Shown in pieces: positions 52,446 through 63,845 of a stretch of 64,000 nt of DNA. Below the pieces are notes generated by a model. The model ran no database searches. It was given only the letters and a program-made list of their open reading frames with translations, and was not told the DNA's origin. The position numbers and the translations under genes were made by a program. The stretch covers positions 3,658,001 to 3,722,000 of the forward strand of contig JANUWI010000001.1 in assembly GCA_025504975.1 (NCBI GenBank). Direction: 5' to 3'. Numbering within the stretch: position 1 is the first letter of the stretch; each line of letters begins with the position of its first letter. This stretch comes from Plenodomus lindquistii (lineage: Eukaryota > Ascomycota > Dothideomycetes > Pleosporales > Leptosphaeriaceae).

Positions 52446-53051
52446 TACCGTTCAATAGCATTCATCGCAAATGAGTTATCGTCCCCGTACAACTTGCTGT
52501 GTTTCTGTCTGCAGAGCAGATACCAATTCGTGTGTTTCCAACGGACTTTGACCACAGCACGCAGGCACATGGTTGAGTTGCCGACGCGGACTCAGTTTCC
52601 GTTTTGAAATCTCATGTCAGGTTGAAGCTATCCTTAAATCTAACATGGTGTTCATCGCGATTGAAAAGAGATGAACATGACTGGAAACTCGCCCTGGTTT
52701 ACATAGACTCCTAGCGTGCCAGAATAAGAGTTTGACTGTGACCTTGTATGCTTTTGAGCGAGGTCGAGTTGGTAGTCTTATCTCCTGACAGGCCCATAAA
52801 GGCCTTGGGTGCTCGCGAAGATCATTGGAGAGCGGCTTTAGGTGGTTGAGCCGGCTGCTTGAGAAGATCCGGTATTTCAGTGCAGTTTGGCAAGGCCAGA
52901 CACCCCAAGAAATGAAGGCTTCCTCACAGTGATGCGAGAAAGGTTCCCAAAGGCCTGCGCTTGGAACAATGCTTAGTACAGCAGGTAGTGGCGCTGGACG
53001 CTTTACTGACACTGACCTTGTGTGACCAAGCTGTCATTGGACGCATGGGAA
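52446..53051. other. Convergent intergenic region, no gene seen
   Basis: These are the 3' flanks of the ligase and the Zn2Cys6 regulator. A 131-codon minus frame at 52617-53012 is not supported by context or composition. Confidence 0.4.
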
Positions 53052-55504
53052 TCAACCAGGGCCGTGCCATGCATGGCTCGTGGCGGAACGATCTGTCGCA
53101 GCAAACTCGCCGAGTGCGAAAGAGAAGCCATCCAATGTTGTTTGTGGGGTTGTTTGGTCGAAAAATTGCGGTATGATTCCTTGAATTATTCCACTGAAAT
53201 CTCCAAAGTGCTCGAAGTTGTTGGAAGCACCGACAGGGGTATGGCCATGCAAGAGTGTCTCGAAGTCTAGCCCAATATTATCACTCTCGCCCGGAACCGC
53301 CGTATGCGAAATATCTTTGATTCGACTGGAGCACATCGTTCCGTAGTCACAGAGAGAGTAGAGTCGTTCAACGTCCAAGGGTCCGAGCGGAACGCTCTGA
53401 AGGGAAACATCTATCAAGGGGGAATACCGATAGGAATCTCTGGAGAATGGGGCAAGGGCGTTGACCTTAGTTCCAAGTCAGCATACCAAGTCGTTAAAAA
53501 CACTTGGAACAAAGCGTGCTTACCATGCGTTTTGAAGTCTTCCAATACTTGGCCTTTGCTGCCAGATGCTCCAGGTTGCCAAGTAGCGCCTCTGCTGACT
53601 TTGCGCGAATTGTCTCGTCATCGGAATGCTGGAATAGACCGTTTATCGAGCCCGCAACGAGTGAGCTATACCCAAAGAATGTGGCCGAAACCCTGTATTT
53701 GGCCGTCGCAGCGTTCATCAAGGTGCGACTGATCTCCTGGGCATGGTTCGAGCTGCTCTGAATTGCCTGTGCGAAGAAACGAGTGGGTATCCGCGTTGTG
53801 CAGTCCTCGAGTCGACGTCGAAGCAAAAACGGATGCTGCAAAAGGCAGTAACAAAGGTTATAGAGAGTGTACGAGAATATTAAAGACTCGGTGATATGTA
53901 GGTGACTCCCATCGAAGTGTCGCGACTCGTCGAGAATAAGCTCGTGGATGTCTCCGTACGAGTCAAAGATAGTCTCAAAGCGCGTCAATTGAGAGCATAT
54001 GACCTGGTACTCGGATGCATGATCCCATGGAGGCTTCTGACCATCCGACTTGTTATGCTTGAAAGCGTAATTTGCAGCCTGGCTCAACACTGAAACGAGA
54101 ACAATGGTCAGAGCGGATGGCGCCAGCTTTGTAATCTGTGAATCGTCCAAGCTATTGAAGCCTTCCAACGTGACAACTTTCTCGAAGGTCGACATCCAAA
54201 AGGCCGCGTCGCTACAAGGCAATTGCAGGTCGATAGTCTGGTCGAGAAAGAGAGATGGTCGATCTCTACCGCATGTTGCCATTTTGTCAAGAAGATAAAT
54301 TGACCATAGTGTACGGCGTCGTTCTTCTTGAGCCGCAAAGGACAAACTCGTTGAGGGTTCCTTCATCATGTGCAGGGACTGCGCCATGCTTACAGCTACC
54401 CCGATTTTGATCCAGGCGGTTTCATGCTTACAAGCTGCCAGATAGTGAGTCACGCAAAGATTAAGACAGCGAGGAGCGCCTACCTGTAAAATCGACAATC
54501 GCCAGCAAGGTCGTGGCTTGGACTAGTTGGTGGCTCATGCCCTCTTCGCAATCAAAACACTGTCTGACAATCTCTTTCCATGCTTCCGAGGCATACTTTG
54601 TCGCCGCGTGAGGGTCACCAGCGATGTAATATGGATCAAGGGAGAACCGCGAAGCTATAGTTAGTACAGCGAAGAGCAGATAGCGTGGCAGCTGATCGCT
54701 CATCAGCTGCTGGCGGAAATTTTGCTCATGGAAGAAGCAATAAGGCTGGCCATGGCACATCTCGAAGTAGAGATCTACCGTGGAGAGTAAAACTTTGGTA
54801 GGCGGCAGGATCGTTGGATCCGACCTGATTGGATTAGTATAAAAGCGGATTGTAAGGGATCAGGACCAATCATACGTGAATGTCGCTACGGTCGATTGCT
54901 GTGGGTTTGGCAAGCCAGTGGACGACAAGCTAGCAGCGTCGTTGAAAGTCACGTTGGAAGAATGCCAGCTTGACGAAGGCTCGTTGACTTTGTCCGCTGT
55001 ACTTACGCCGTTCATGTACCTGACAAGACATAAGTTAACGAGGCTACCATAGCACGGCTGGACAGTAAAGGGTACCGGTCTATGCCGTGGCTGTAAGGGT
55101 TTAGCTCTGTTTCCATGAGCGCCACTTTCGAGTCCCAGTCGTGCTAGACCGCGATCAGCAGGGACATTTGAGAAGAAAGGGCACAAGTTACGTCAAAATG
55201 CGTGTCCACAGGAGCACTATCTGCCATCGGTCTTTCGTCTGATGTCGTGGTCCATCGCCGGCTAGGGTACACGCACTCTTGGAGTAGCCGGGCACAAAAG
55301 CTGCATTTTGGCCGTTCGCCATGACATTTGACCTTCTTACGCCTGAGATCCCATCATCAGCTGAGCTCCTTCGCATTCAAGCGAGCATACCGCGACGCCC
55401 GAACGCGTGTGGGTTCCAGGTCGTTGACTTGCCACTTACCGACAGTTTAGGCACGCTTGGCGCGATCGTTTGACCCCTCGGGTATCTGCCGCAGACTCAG
55501 ACAT
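53052..55504 (-). CDS. Zn2Cys6 transcription factor with fungal-specific regulatory domain
   Basis: The start is the ATG at 55504. Exon 1 (55504..55440) encodes MSESAADTRGVKRSRQACLNC, and exon 2 begins at 55342 with RRKKVKCHGERPKCSFC and LLQEC. The 97-nt intron splits the zinc cluster, whose spacing is C-x2-C-x6-C-x6-C-x2-C-x6-C. Exon 3 (55143) continues with a short coiled linker (SKVALMETELN). One junction near 54980-55050 is unresolved. The body then holds the Fungal_trans (middle homology) region, with TKVLLSTVDLYFEMCHGQPY and, around 54420-54180, the typical ETAWIKIGVAVSMAQSL and EERRRTLWSIYLLDKM. Further introns end near 54430 and 53470. It is a nuclear DNA-binding regulator and the natural candidate to control the adjacent ligase, hydratase, transporter and esterase genes. 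Confidence 0.88.
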
Positions 55505-55929
55505 GACGGAGAACCATGGGCTTTATACGAGCGCGAGTATGTTGCCGAGCGGAAGGCTTGTTATGTCGAAGTGTGGGGAGGCAACGACGAGGTTGAACGA
55601 CGACTTGGGTCCACCTCGGAGGATCGCCCCCACGGAAACCCCGCATTTGCCTCCTGATCTGATTGGCAACGCCGATGCGCGCTAGGCCCATAGCGTGAGT
55701 CCACTTCAGCGAATCATCACATGGCAAAAACATTCTTTCTTCACGTTTACTGGGGCATGAGATTTTTGGACGTGTACCGGTATTCAATTACTAAGCTCGC
55801 TATGTGATTGCTTTGTGCTCAGCTATGCCTATCTCGCCTGTTCTATTGTGCATTGGACCCTCGCCAGATGAACGTCTCCCTGGAGCGACAGTGTCTCACT
55901 ATGGTAGCCATTAGGCAACGGATCCCCCG
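55505..55929. other. Intergenic between regulator and transporter, no gene seen
   Basis: This is the promoter of the Zn2Cys6 gene and the 3' flank of the transporter. No supported frame is present. Confidence 0.4.
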
Positions 55930-57804
55930 CTACACAATGTATCGGAAGAAAGTGGCATTGTCGCCCTTGTCAGTTTCGAGCATCATCTCTGCTTCAGTGT
56001 ACTCGCTAGGGAGTTTGTGCGCAGCATCGCGCCTGGCATTCTCCCTTCGCAGGTATGTTGTCATAAAGGCCGCAATCATAATGGTCATTGCGCACATGGC
56101 AAGCAGAATCCCATGACCCATGCGATAATGGGGCGCGTCCTTGGCTTGGAAGGTGAAGCCTGCGACTGCTCCTCCCATGTTGCCCTAATCTACGTTAGCA
56201 ATCGTATAGCGTCCCCAGTCATCACAACTTACGAATCCGATTTGCATGGCAACACCGACACCTCTCTTGACAGCTCCACCAATATTGTTGCTGTTCCACG
56301 TTGTGATTTGAGGGACGTTCGGGTAAATTCCTAGTAGGACAAGGAAGGTGGCAAAGTATTTGACGGCATTGTTCTCCACAGTAAGGAGTATGATGAATCC
56401 GATGATACTGTTGCCGGGTCAGTTTCCACTGCAAACTATTGCCACAGAACTGGTTGGGGGGTTTGTAGGGGGAGGCTCACGCAACAGATGCAATGCCGAT
56501 CACGTAAACGCCACGTCCGCGCTTGTCCGTCCAAAAGCCGAGTGAGATGGTAGCGATACATGCCAGCACATAAGGAGGTACGCTCAAAAGCTGCGCATTC
56601 TCGTTGCTGTATCCCATGCCGCGAATGATGGTAGGCAAGAAAATGGAGATTGAGTACAGCGGAAAGAAATTTCCGAATGTCATGAGGCAGTTGACCCAGA
56701 TCTTCCAGTCCTTGAGAGCATCCTTGGCGAATGAGAGACGGAATTCAGTAGACAAGGCTGAGCCGTCTTCGCGAAGGCGCTGTACGATCTCGGCTCGTTC
56801 GTTTTCCTTGAGGAATTTAGCCGTCTCGGGATAGTCGTGCAAGAGGAAGAAGGAGGCAAAAGCTAGTCTTGGTGAGCGATGATGTTATGAGACGTTGTAA
56901 GAGGCCTTGCTTACCAACGACGACAGTCGCAATTCCTTCGAGGATGAAGATCTACATGTACCAATTAGTAGGGCGATGCTGAGAAAGGAGGACAAATCCA
57001 TTACCCAACCCCATCCGTCAATGCCAGCAACCCCATCCATCTCCATGATACCACGGGCAAGGAGGCCTCCGAACGCACCGGCGGCTGTAGCAGCCGAGAA
57101 GAAAATGGCGATTCGCGATCCGGTCTCGCTGCGCTTGTACCACAACGTAATACTGAATTTAATTAGCTTCCAGTATCGTCGCGGGAGAATTATTGACGAC
57201 TCACTAGAAAGCGACACCTGGAAACAAGCCACCTTCCGCGAGACCAAGTGCCATACGAGCCGCCAGAAGACCGGCAAAATTGTGAACAATGCCCATCAGT
57301 GTCATGACAATACCCCAGGCGATCATGATGGACGGAATCCAGATGGATGGACGAAACTTCTTCATTGCGAGATTCGATGGCACCTGATCGAGATCAACTA
57401 GTGTTCCTCACCCGCGGCATGACTGGGGGGCAAGACTTACCTCAGATATGATGTAGAATGGAAAGAAGACGGAAACTGCAGTCTGAAAGGACGTCAATCG
57501 TCAGCGTGCTTCCGAACAGGACAATGGAGTATTGACGCACCGCATAGTCCCAGCCGGTCATACCCAAATCCCTTTCGAGTCCAGCCAGTCTGGCATTACC
57601 GATGTTCGAGCGATCGAGGAAGGACAGCAAGTACATGAGCGAGACCAATGGAAGAATGGCCCAATCAAGCTTGCGCAGAAGCTTCTTCGTCTCCTTTGGA
57701 GATAACCGGGCTGCATTCTCGTGGTGTTCAATACCAGCCTTTCCAACCTCCTCCATGTTGTTGGAAGATGTCTCAACCTCGTCCTGTTGGTATTTCTCGG
57801 CCAT
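55930..57804 (-). CDS. MFS transporter, Dal5/anion:cation symporter family, eight exons
   Basis: The ATG is at 57804 and seven introns of about 45-80 nt are identifiable by phase-closing junctions (WDYA/TAVSVF, IISE/VPSNLA, AFY/ITLWYK, GWGW/IFILEG, VV/AFASFF, SVA/IIGF, QIGF/GNMGG). The product is about 490 residues. TM1 is preceded by a charged cytosolic N-terminus and contains LLSFLDRSNIGNARLAGL, the hallmark of the Dal5/Tna1/Liz1 anion:cation symporter group. Other landmarks are ARMALGLAEGGLFPGVAFY, LWYKRSETGSRIAIFFSAA, GYSNENAQLLSVPPYV and FWTDKRGRG. These carriers import organic anions (allantoate, nicotinate, pantothenate, tartrate, aromatic acids) with protons at the plasma membrane. 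Here an acid released by the nearby esterase is a reasonable substrate. Confidence 0.92.
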
Positions 57805-60539
57805 TGTAAAGAAAATGTCTTAAAAGATTGTGGATAAGAAGATTCGGAACAGTGTGAATGATCCCCCAGATCGACAGGGTACAGAGCGGTTCAAATACCC
57901 CAGATTCCCATGGCAGAGACAGTTCAAGCTACAGCTACAGCCTATGCGCCACGCTACGCGATTATGGCGTTGTGACCGGGTCGCGGGGTATTCGAGCATT
58001 GTTCACAATGCGGGGGGCGGAAGACACGGGCTGGACCCCACGGGGACATAGAAACCGTATACCATCGATCGAATCATGATCCCATGTTCCAATCATTGCG
58101 TGTGTTGAACTGGTGGACGTGCTGAACACGGCAAGCTAACTTCGTTCAGACCGCCCAGACCCGGCTTCTTCCCACCAAGGGCTACCGCCAAGGCCGTCCC
58201 CACCACCGGTATCGCTCACCGTGTGCTATGTTTGTGGCGTAGAACAGCATTTCAGAACGTGGAGAGAACACCCGAATAGTGCAGTCAGAGCTTGTGACCC
58301 GGCTCATCGGGTATGGGGTATGTGTGTTTGGGCAGCCAAGCGCCCTTCTGTTACAGATACCTTTACACTATAGCCCGCGGACGTGACAAGCATCTAGCCA
58401 AGCATTGTTCCTGCCTCCCAAGTGATCTGGATTCATGCTGATTTCAAATCGTCATGGTTATGACGCCTTAGAGCGCAAGATCGTCGCGCATAGCCGCTCA
58501 CGTGAGTACAGTAGTACATGCGACAAGTTCTTAGTGGTGAAGCGTAGCGAACGAGTGATGACCGGATCTCCTGTGCAGGGCCTTGACAAGGTGCATCATG
58601 GTAACTCCAGCAAAGGCGCTGATTGCCGGTTGTTCAAATGGATTTGTTTCTTTGAAGTCAGTCGATCACCGCATTTTCCCAAGTCCATGGACTTCAGCAT
58701 CCACCAAGCCTTCATTGTGACCTTGTAATCAGGGAATGAATCTTCACTGAAGCCGATTGAGTGACTCAAATGCTAGCCTTGTACTAGAGTATGCAGATAT
58801 CTCACCAACATCTCGGCCACGAGTCCATGACAGTACAAAGGATCGGATTCAAAGCGATTAGATAGCGACACGGTAGTTACGTACGCAACCCGGGGAAACA
58901 ACCTAGTCTTTTTAACAAATAGCGCATCAGAGGTTACATGATCGTGTAGCCCGAGTAGCAAGATGTTCCCCTAGACTACTAAGGGATATGTACTCACATG
59001 CTGGTGATGCTCTGAAGGATCTTGGCACTCTCTGGACATTACCATAGGTAGCTCAAGTCTTATGGGGTGGCACTTCAGGTTTAACAATTATAAACTCATT
59101 CGTTGTTCCCCAATTGAGCGTCGTATGACTTCGATATCGATTCGTATTGCGGGTGTAGTGTTATAGAGGGGTGAAGGAGCTTGTACAATAGCAGCCCTGA
59201 ACCTACCCAAGATTATGTCATGCGTCGTTAGACACTGGCGAAAAATTAAGCCGACCTTAAGACTCATAATTTCATCATTTGTCCGTCGCGGTCGTGTTAC
59301 AATTGTTATTCTAGCTTGATTACTTCTCATTATGCATTGGTTGAGACTCCCGCATTGTGTTGGATTACGTGCTTAGTCACATAGACGTCGAAAAATATCA
59401 CTAGACAAAATACATGCGAATTGCATGGTATCAGGGGAGAGGCCGATTTGAGCACTGCAAGTCAGCAAGAAGTAATTCATTGTATTTGTTGGCGTCCGTA
59501 TGGCTTGTATGTGACTGAAGCGAAAGCATAATGTCCATCCTTTAGTAAACAAAATGGTCTCTAAAGGAAGGCAATGCGAAGGGCACCATACTACAACCTG
59601 CGAAGGAGCTTGTATTTTACAAGTCACCTAATCCTAGAACAGAATTTGGTTTCTGCCTATAACTATTATAGCATCGTAAAAGCTTTATAAAGGCGTTTAT
59701 ACCTAGGGTGTAGACTCTATGGGTACCTCTAATTTACAATGTATGCATCTTCTTCCTAATGCTTCGTGAACCAGATGTTTCTGCTTGTGCGATTAGGCGG
59801 GGACTCTATAAATACAGGCTCCTTTACAGAAAGAAATTCCTGTCCACTGTGTATGTGCCCATGTACTCAGAATCCGAGGACGGGAATTCAGCTTCCGGCT
59901 CCAAAACAAGTTGTGGTTGACAGCACTGCACTGATCGCGGACGAAGATGGAATCCGAGTTGCATTGGCGATGCGGACGGTCGGAGGGTGCTCAAGCAGCA
60001 GGGCAGCCCAACCAAACCGTGCAGACGCACGGCAGATTCTCGGCACAGAATAGGCATTGCATCTATGAAACCGCTTTGATGCGTAGTAGTGAGCGATGAG
60101 CCAGCGGTCATTCACGACGAAATTTGGCGCACAAGACTACTCATGTGGCGGATACCAGCGTCTCTCACGTGATTTGGGCGAATGGCAAGTCATGTGAGAA
60201 GGGCTTGGCGCACGAGTAAGGTAGCACGGTGAACCAAGCAGTGTCGTGCTATACGGCATGGAGTTACGCGGCACCCGAAAACATACAAGTGCGTCCATTA
60301 GCTAGCTCAGTTGCGACCCCACGTAATGCCCTGGTGCCCCAGATTGCCAGTCTTCCGCTCGTTTGTCTCCAGTGTTACCACAGTAGACTCTATTTTGGTC
60401 CACACCACGACTGAGGGAAATCTAAAAGTAAGTCTATCCGGTGAGGTTCACCGTCTCTGACATTTGCACATGAATGAAATGGCTGATTCTGCGGGTAAAA
60501 GGTGATACAGCTCGGAAACCCTTCCCTTCCATTGCCAGC
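57805..60539. other. Large gene-free region between transporter and tannase
   Basis: About 2.7 kb between divergent start codons. The half near 57.8-58.4 kb is GC-neutral and probably regulatory. From about 58.7 to 59.8 kb the sequence is visibly more AT-rich, with stop-rich frames and TATA/TTATAA-type words, as expected for a decayed mobile element, but no terminal repeats or coding remnants are recognisable. No tRNA is seen. Confidence 0.45.
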
Positions 60540-62299
60540 ATGTCGCTTCAAGCTTGCACAGCTGCAACATTTGCGCCATCGGTGTTCGGTACTCAAATAC
60601 TTGCAATTGAGGCAAACGTCCTCACGAATCATTCGATTACGAATCCATTTCATGCGATCTCAGTCGGCGGCCTCGACTTCTGCAACATCACAGTTACCTA
60701 TACTCACCCCGGGCAGAATGACCGAATTGACGTAGAAACGTGGCTGCCTACTAATGGCTGGAACAAACGCCTCTTAGCACCCGGAGGAGGTGGGTTCGGG
60801 GCTGGTCGAGGTTTCGGTGTATTCGGAATGGCCACGGCAGTCAAAGCAGGCTTCGCAAGCGTACAGACAAACGCCGGGATAGCTCAAAACCCAGTTCCGC
60901 AGAATCCGGAGCAAATGGAATCCCTGGCTCTTCTGAGTCCTGGCAACCTCAATTTCTACAATCTGCAGAACCTCGCCTCAGTGTCTTTGAAAGACGAGGT
61001 ACGCATGGCCAGCATAGCTCGAACTCACATTTGAAGGTGCCAGAGCTCATCTAACCGCATCACAGGCACTCATGGCCAAGTCACACGCAAAAGACTTCTA
61101 CGGCGAAGCACCAGAGTATTCTTACTGGAACGGCTGCTCCCAGGGAGGTCGGCAAGGCTTGATGCTAGCTCAACGTTTTCCCGAACTTTATGACGGCATC
61201 GTCGCCGCAGCCCCCGCACAATCCTGGACAAAACTCTTTGGGAATATGCTATGGCCTCAGCAGGTCATGAACCGCGAGGGTTATGTACCCTCGCCATGTG
61301 AGCTTGACGCGATCACGAATGCTACTATTGCACTTTGCGACGGCTATGATGGCGTTATTGATGGTATCGTCAGCAACCCTAAGGCATGCCGGTCAGATGC
61401 CGACCCAGCGCAGTTCGTCGGGAAGCAGGTCGATTGCTCGGCGTACGGTCAGGATAGTCTCGTCATTACATCTCAGGCGGCGAATATCTATGCAGCCTAC
61501 TTAGATGGACTGAAGACAGCCGAAGGCAAGCAAGTTTATCCTGGTCTCGAACCCGGGAGCGATCCAACTGGCAGCTTTACTGCCAAGATGCTGTCAATAC
61601 TTGTCACGGAGTGCTCGGAGAACGGCAAATGTGTTGGCAAACCAAACAATCTTGGCATAACCTGGCTGAAGTACATGGTTGCCAAAGATCCCGAACTCGA
61701 CATGCAGAATTTGACAGACGAGGAATTTCGCAACCTTGTGTACTCGGGCACACAGCACTATGCATCGATCATTGGAACAGAGGGAACAGATCTGACCAAG
61801 TTTCGCAATCGAGGTGGGAAGATGATCACATGGCATGGCTTGGTATGTATCAACTACCAAAGCGCAACTACTTGACTAACTCCAATCTCCACCTGCATAG
61901 GCGGATAACATCATTGCACCAATGGCCTCAGAGAACTACTACAATAACGTAACGGCCGTCATGCCCGATATCGCCGACTTCTATCGCTTTTACGAAGTAC
62001 CCGGACTGGGACATTGCTCTGGTGGTCCCACAAAACCGCCAGGTAAGCTTCTCGAGCAACTCATGCAGTGGGTTGAGAAAGGTACTGTGCCGGAAGAATC
62101 CCCTGTGACGGCCATAGCATCTGATGGGACGGTGCAAAATCGGATCATCTGTCCGTACCCAAAGACTGCAAAACTCACGGCTTGCAAGGATGCTTCGCTG
62201 CAAGAATGCTGGACCTGCGATGCGGATCCAGAGACTTTACCAAAGGGCATCAAAGGGGCATCTCCGTCGGCAGGCCATACATTACGCGAAGAATTGTAG
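60540..62299 (+). CDS. Tannase / feruloyl-esterase family hydrolase, three exons
   Basis: The exons are 60540..60998, 61066..61842 and 61901..62299, with introns of 67 and 58 nt, giving 544 residues in phase. Pfam tannase hallmarks are RLLAPGGGGFGAGRGFG, YWNGCSQGGRQGLMLAQRFP (catalytic Ser with the adjacent Cys of the CS-D-HC arrangement), the Asp in TWHGLADNIIAP, and GLGHCSGGP with the catalytic His and paired Cys. LCDGYDGVIDGIVSNP is the calcium-loop region of the family's lid domain. Such enzymes hydrolyse gallate, ferulate or related aromatic esters. Oddly, the start MSLQACTAATFAP has no signal peptide, and the in-frame extension to 60474 does not supply one. Either an upstream exon is missing or the enzyme is intracellular. 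The C-terminus ends REEL. Confidence 0.9.
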
Positions 62300-63017
62300 C
62301 TCTGTGAGGAAGCAGCTCGGCAGAAAAGGCCAAGGTGTTCACAACATGGAGGAGGAAAAGGGAGCGAGAAATAAGACACCGTACCATGTCATCTGCCTTC
62401 CTGCGGAGGGTGCATGACTGCACGAGGACGTCGCACGGCAACTCCAGCATCGAGAAGGGTGGGGATTCCGAATTTGTGGATTGGCAAGTTTCGAGAAAGC
62501 GAGAACTAGACAGCCACCTCAAGTTGCAAATCAAATATCTCATAGCATCATGCTTCTCCGTCATGTCATGTTCCGGGAACACACATGATACAATACATAG
62601 AAACAAAAATGTGTGTCGATTCCCCATTACTTTTGATAACAACAACAGCACAGTACTGTGTTGAGAAGTGAAACTTTGCGGCGTGACGAAAGTGTCTTAC
62701 ATTCTCGGTCCATCCCAAGACCGTACTGGAGGTCTGCGTCCTGCAATCGTCGCACGGGCTTGAAAGAGCCAAGGGGCAAGACAACGACGCTGTATACATG
62801 CATTTCCGCCCATGTCAACGTCTCACCCAAGCAGATGGGCAAGATCATGTCTTCAAAAACGAAAGCAGACACATCCATCTTAGCGATGCAGGCTTCTCAT
62901 GGCCCAAGCACGCCAGACCCGGAATCATGGATATCCATGTACAAATCTTTTTCCAAGCGCAAAAAACATACGGCGAAACCCCATCGTTTTCGACTTGGAA
63001 GCAGAGAAAAGTGTGCA

Positions 63018-63041
63018 TGTGTGTGTGTGTGTGTGTGTGTG
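63018..63041. repeat. (TG)n dinucleotide run
   Basis: About twelve TG/GT units following CATGTG. It is in the 3' intergenic region downstream of the tannase gene. Confidence 0.85.
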
Positions 63042-63388
63042 ATGAGTATAGATAATAGATAGCAGCAGGAAACGTATAAGGAAAAGAGTTTATATATCCC
63101 CCCCCGTCTTGTACCGTTCGTACGTATACATGTTCAAATCCTCAGACCATGGGAGCTTGCGGATGGACCTTTTTTGAACCAGACTCACCCATTCTCATGG
63201 CCCTTTTTGTACTGGTTTTTCCTCTCTTTTCTTTTGAATGGAGTGGAGTGGCGGTGAGCGACAATCTCCCTCTCTCCCTCTCTCCATGGCAAGCCACATA
63301 GTATTTTTCGAGAGATCAGAAGAGAAGAAGACGCGCACAGACACATACACATCTTACCCTCATCATTGTCTTTTGGAAATGTATCGAG

Positions 63389-63430
63389 TGTGCGTGTGCG
63401 TGTGCGTGTGCGTGTGCGTGTGCGTGTGCG
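63389..63430. repeat. (TGTGCG)7 hexamer array
   Basis: Seven copies of TGTGCG in the intergenic region. It creates a Cys-Val or Ala-His repeat in spurious frames on both strands. Confidence 0.88.
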
Positions 63431-63845
63431 CGTGACGTATAAGAAGCAAGAAAGAAGCAAGAAACAAGACGCGTGGATGGGAAGGAGGTTTTATACGTAG
63501 GCCTCGGGAGTGCTAATCGAAAGGTCCTGGTCAAAGGTCATGAGATCATGTTCACACAGGGAAGGGAGGTTGATATGTTGGATGCATGGATACAATATTT
63601 GAAGTGACTAGAGGGCACAAGGACGAAAGCAAAATGCCTCGAAAAGAAAAAAATAAAATGCGTACATGTGACATTTACTCATCGTCGTAAATGTTGTTGA
63701 ATACAAGGAATAGAGAACAAGACGTATGTGTACATGCAAATAGACACACAAAGACCTACTACGCTTTTCAAGCGCGAATCCCATCCCAAACCCGCGTTTT
63801 ATAAACGTCACAAGAGCGTAGATATATCATACAACCACCCTATCA

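Larger units (their letters stand above)
62300..63845. other. Convergent intergenic region with TG-rich microsatellites
   Basis: About 1.5 kb between the tannase gene and a minus-strand gene ending at 63846. It contains a (TG)n run and a (TGTGCG)n array. Frames of 97-134 codons here are low-complexity or overlap each other, and I support none. It probably includes a long 3' untranslated region. Confidence 0.45.

Noticed and set aside
62250..63062. Several overlapping frames of 97-134 codons
   Set aside because: They lie on both strands, overlap each other, and one ends in the TG dinucleotide run. No homology or splice context supports them.
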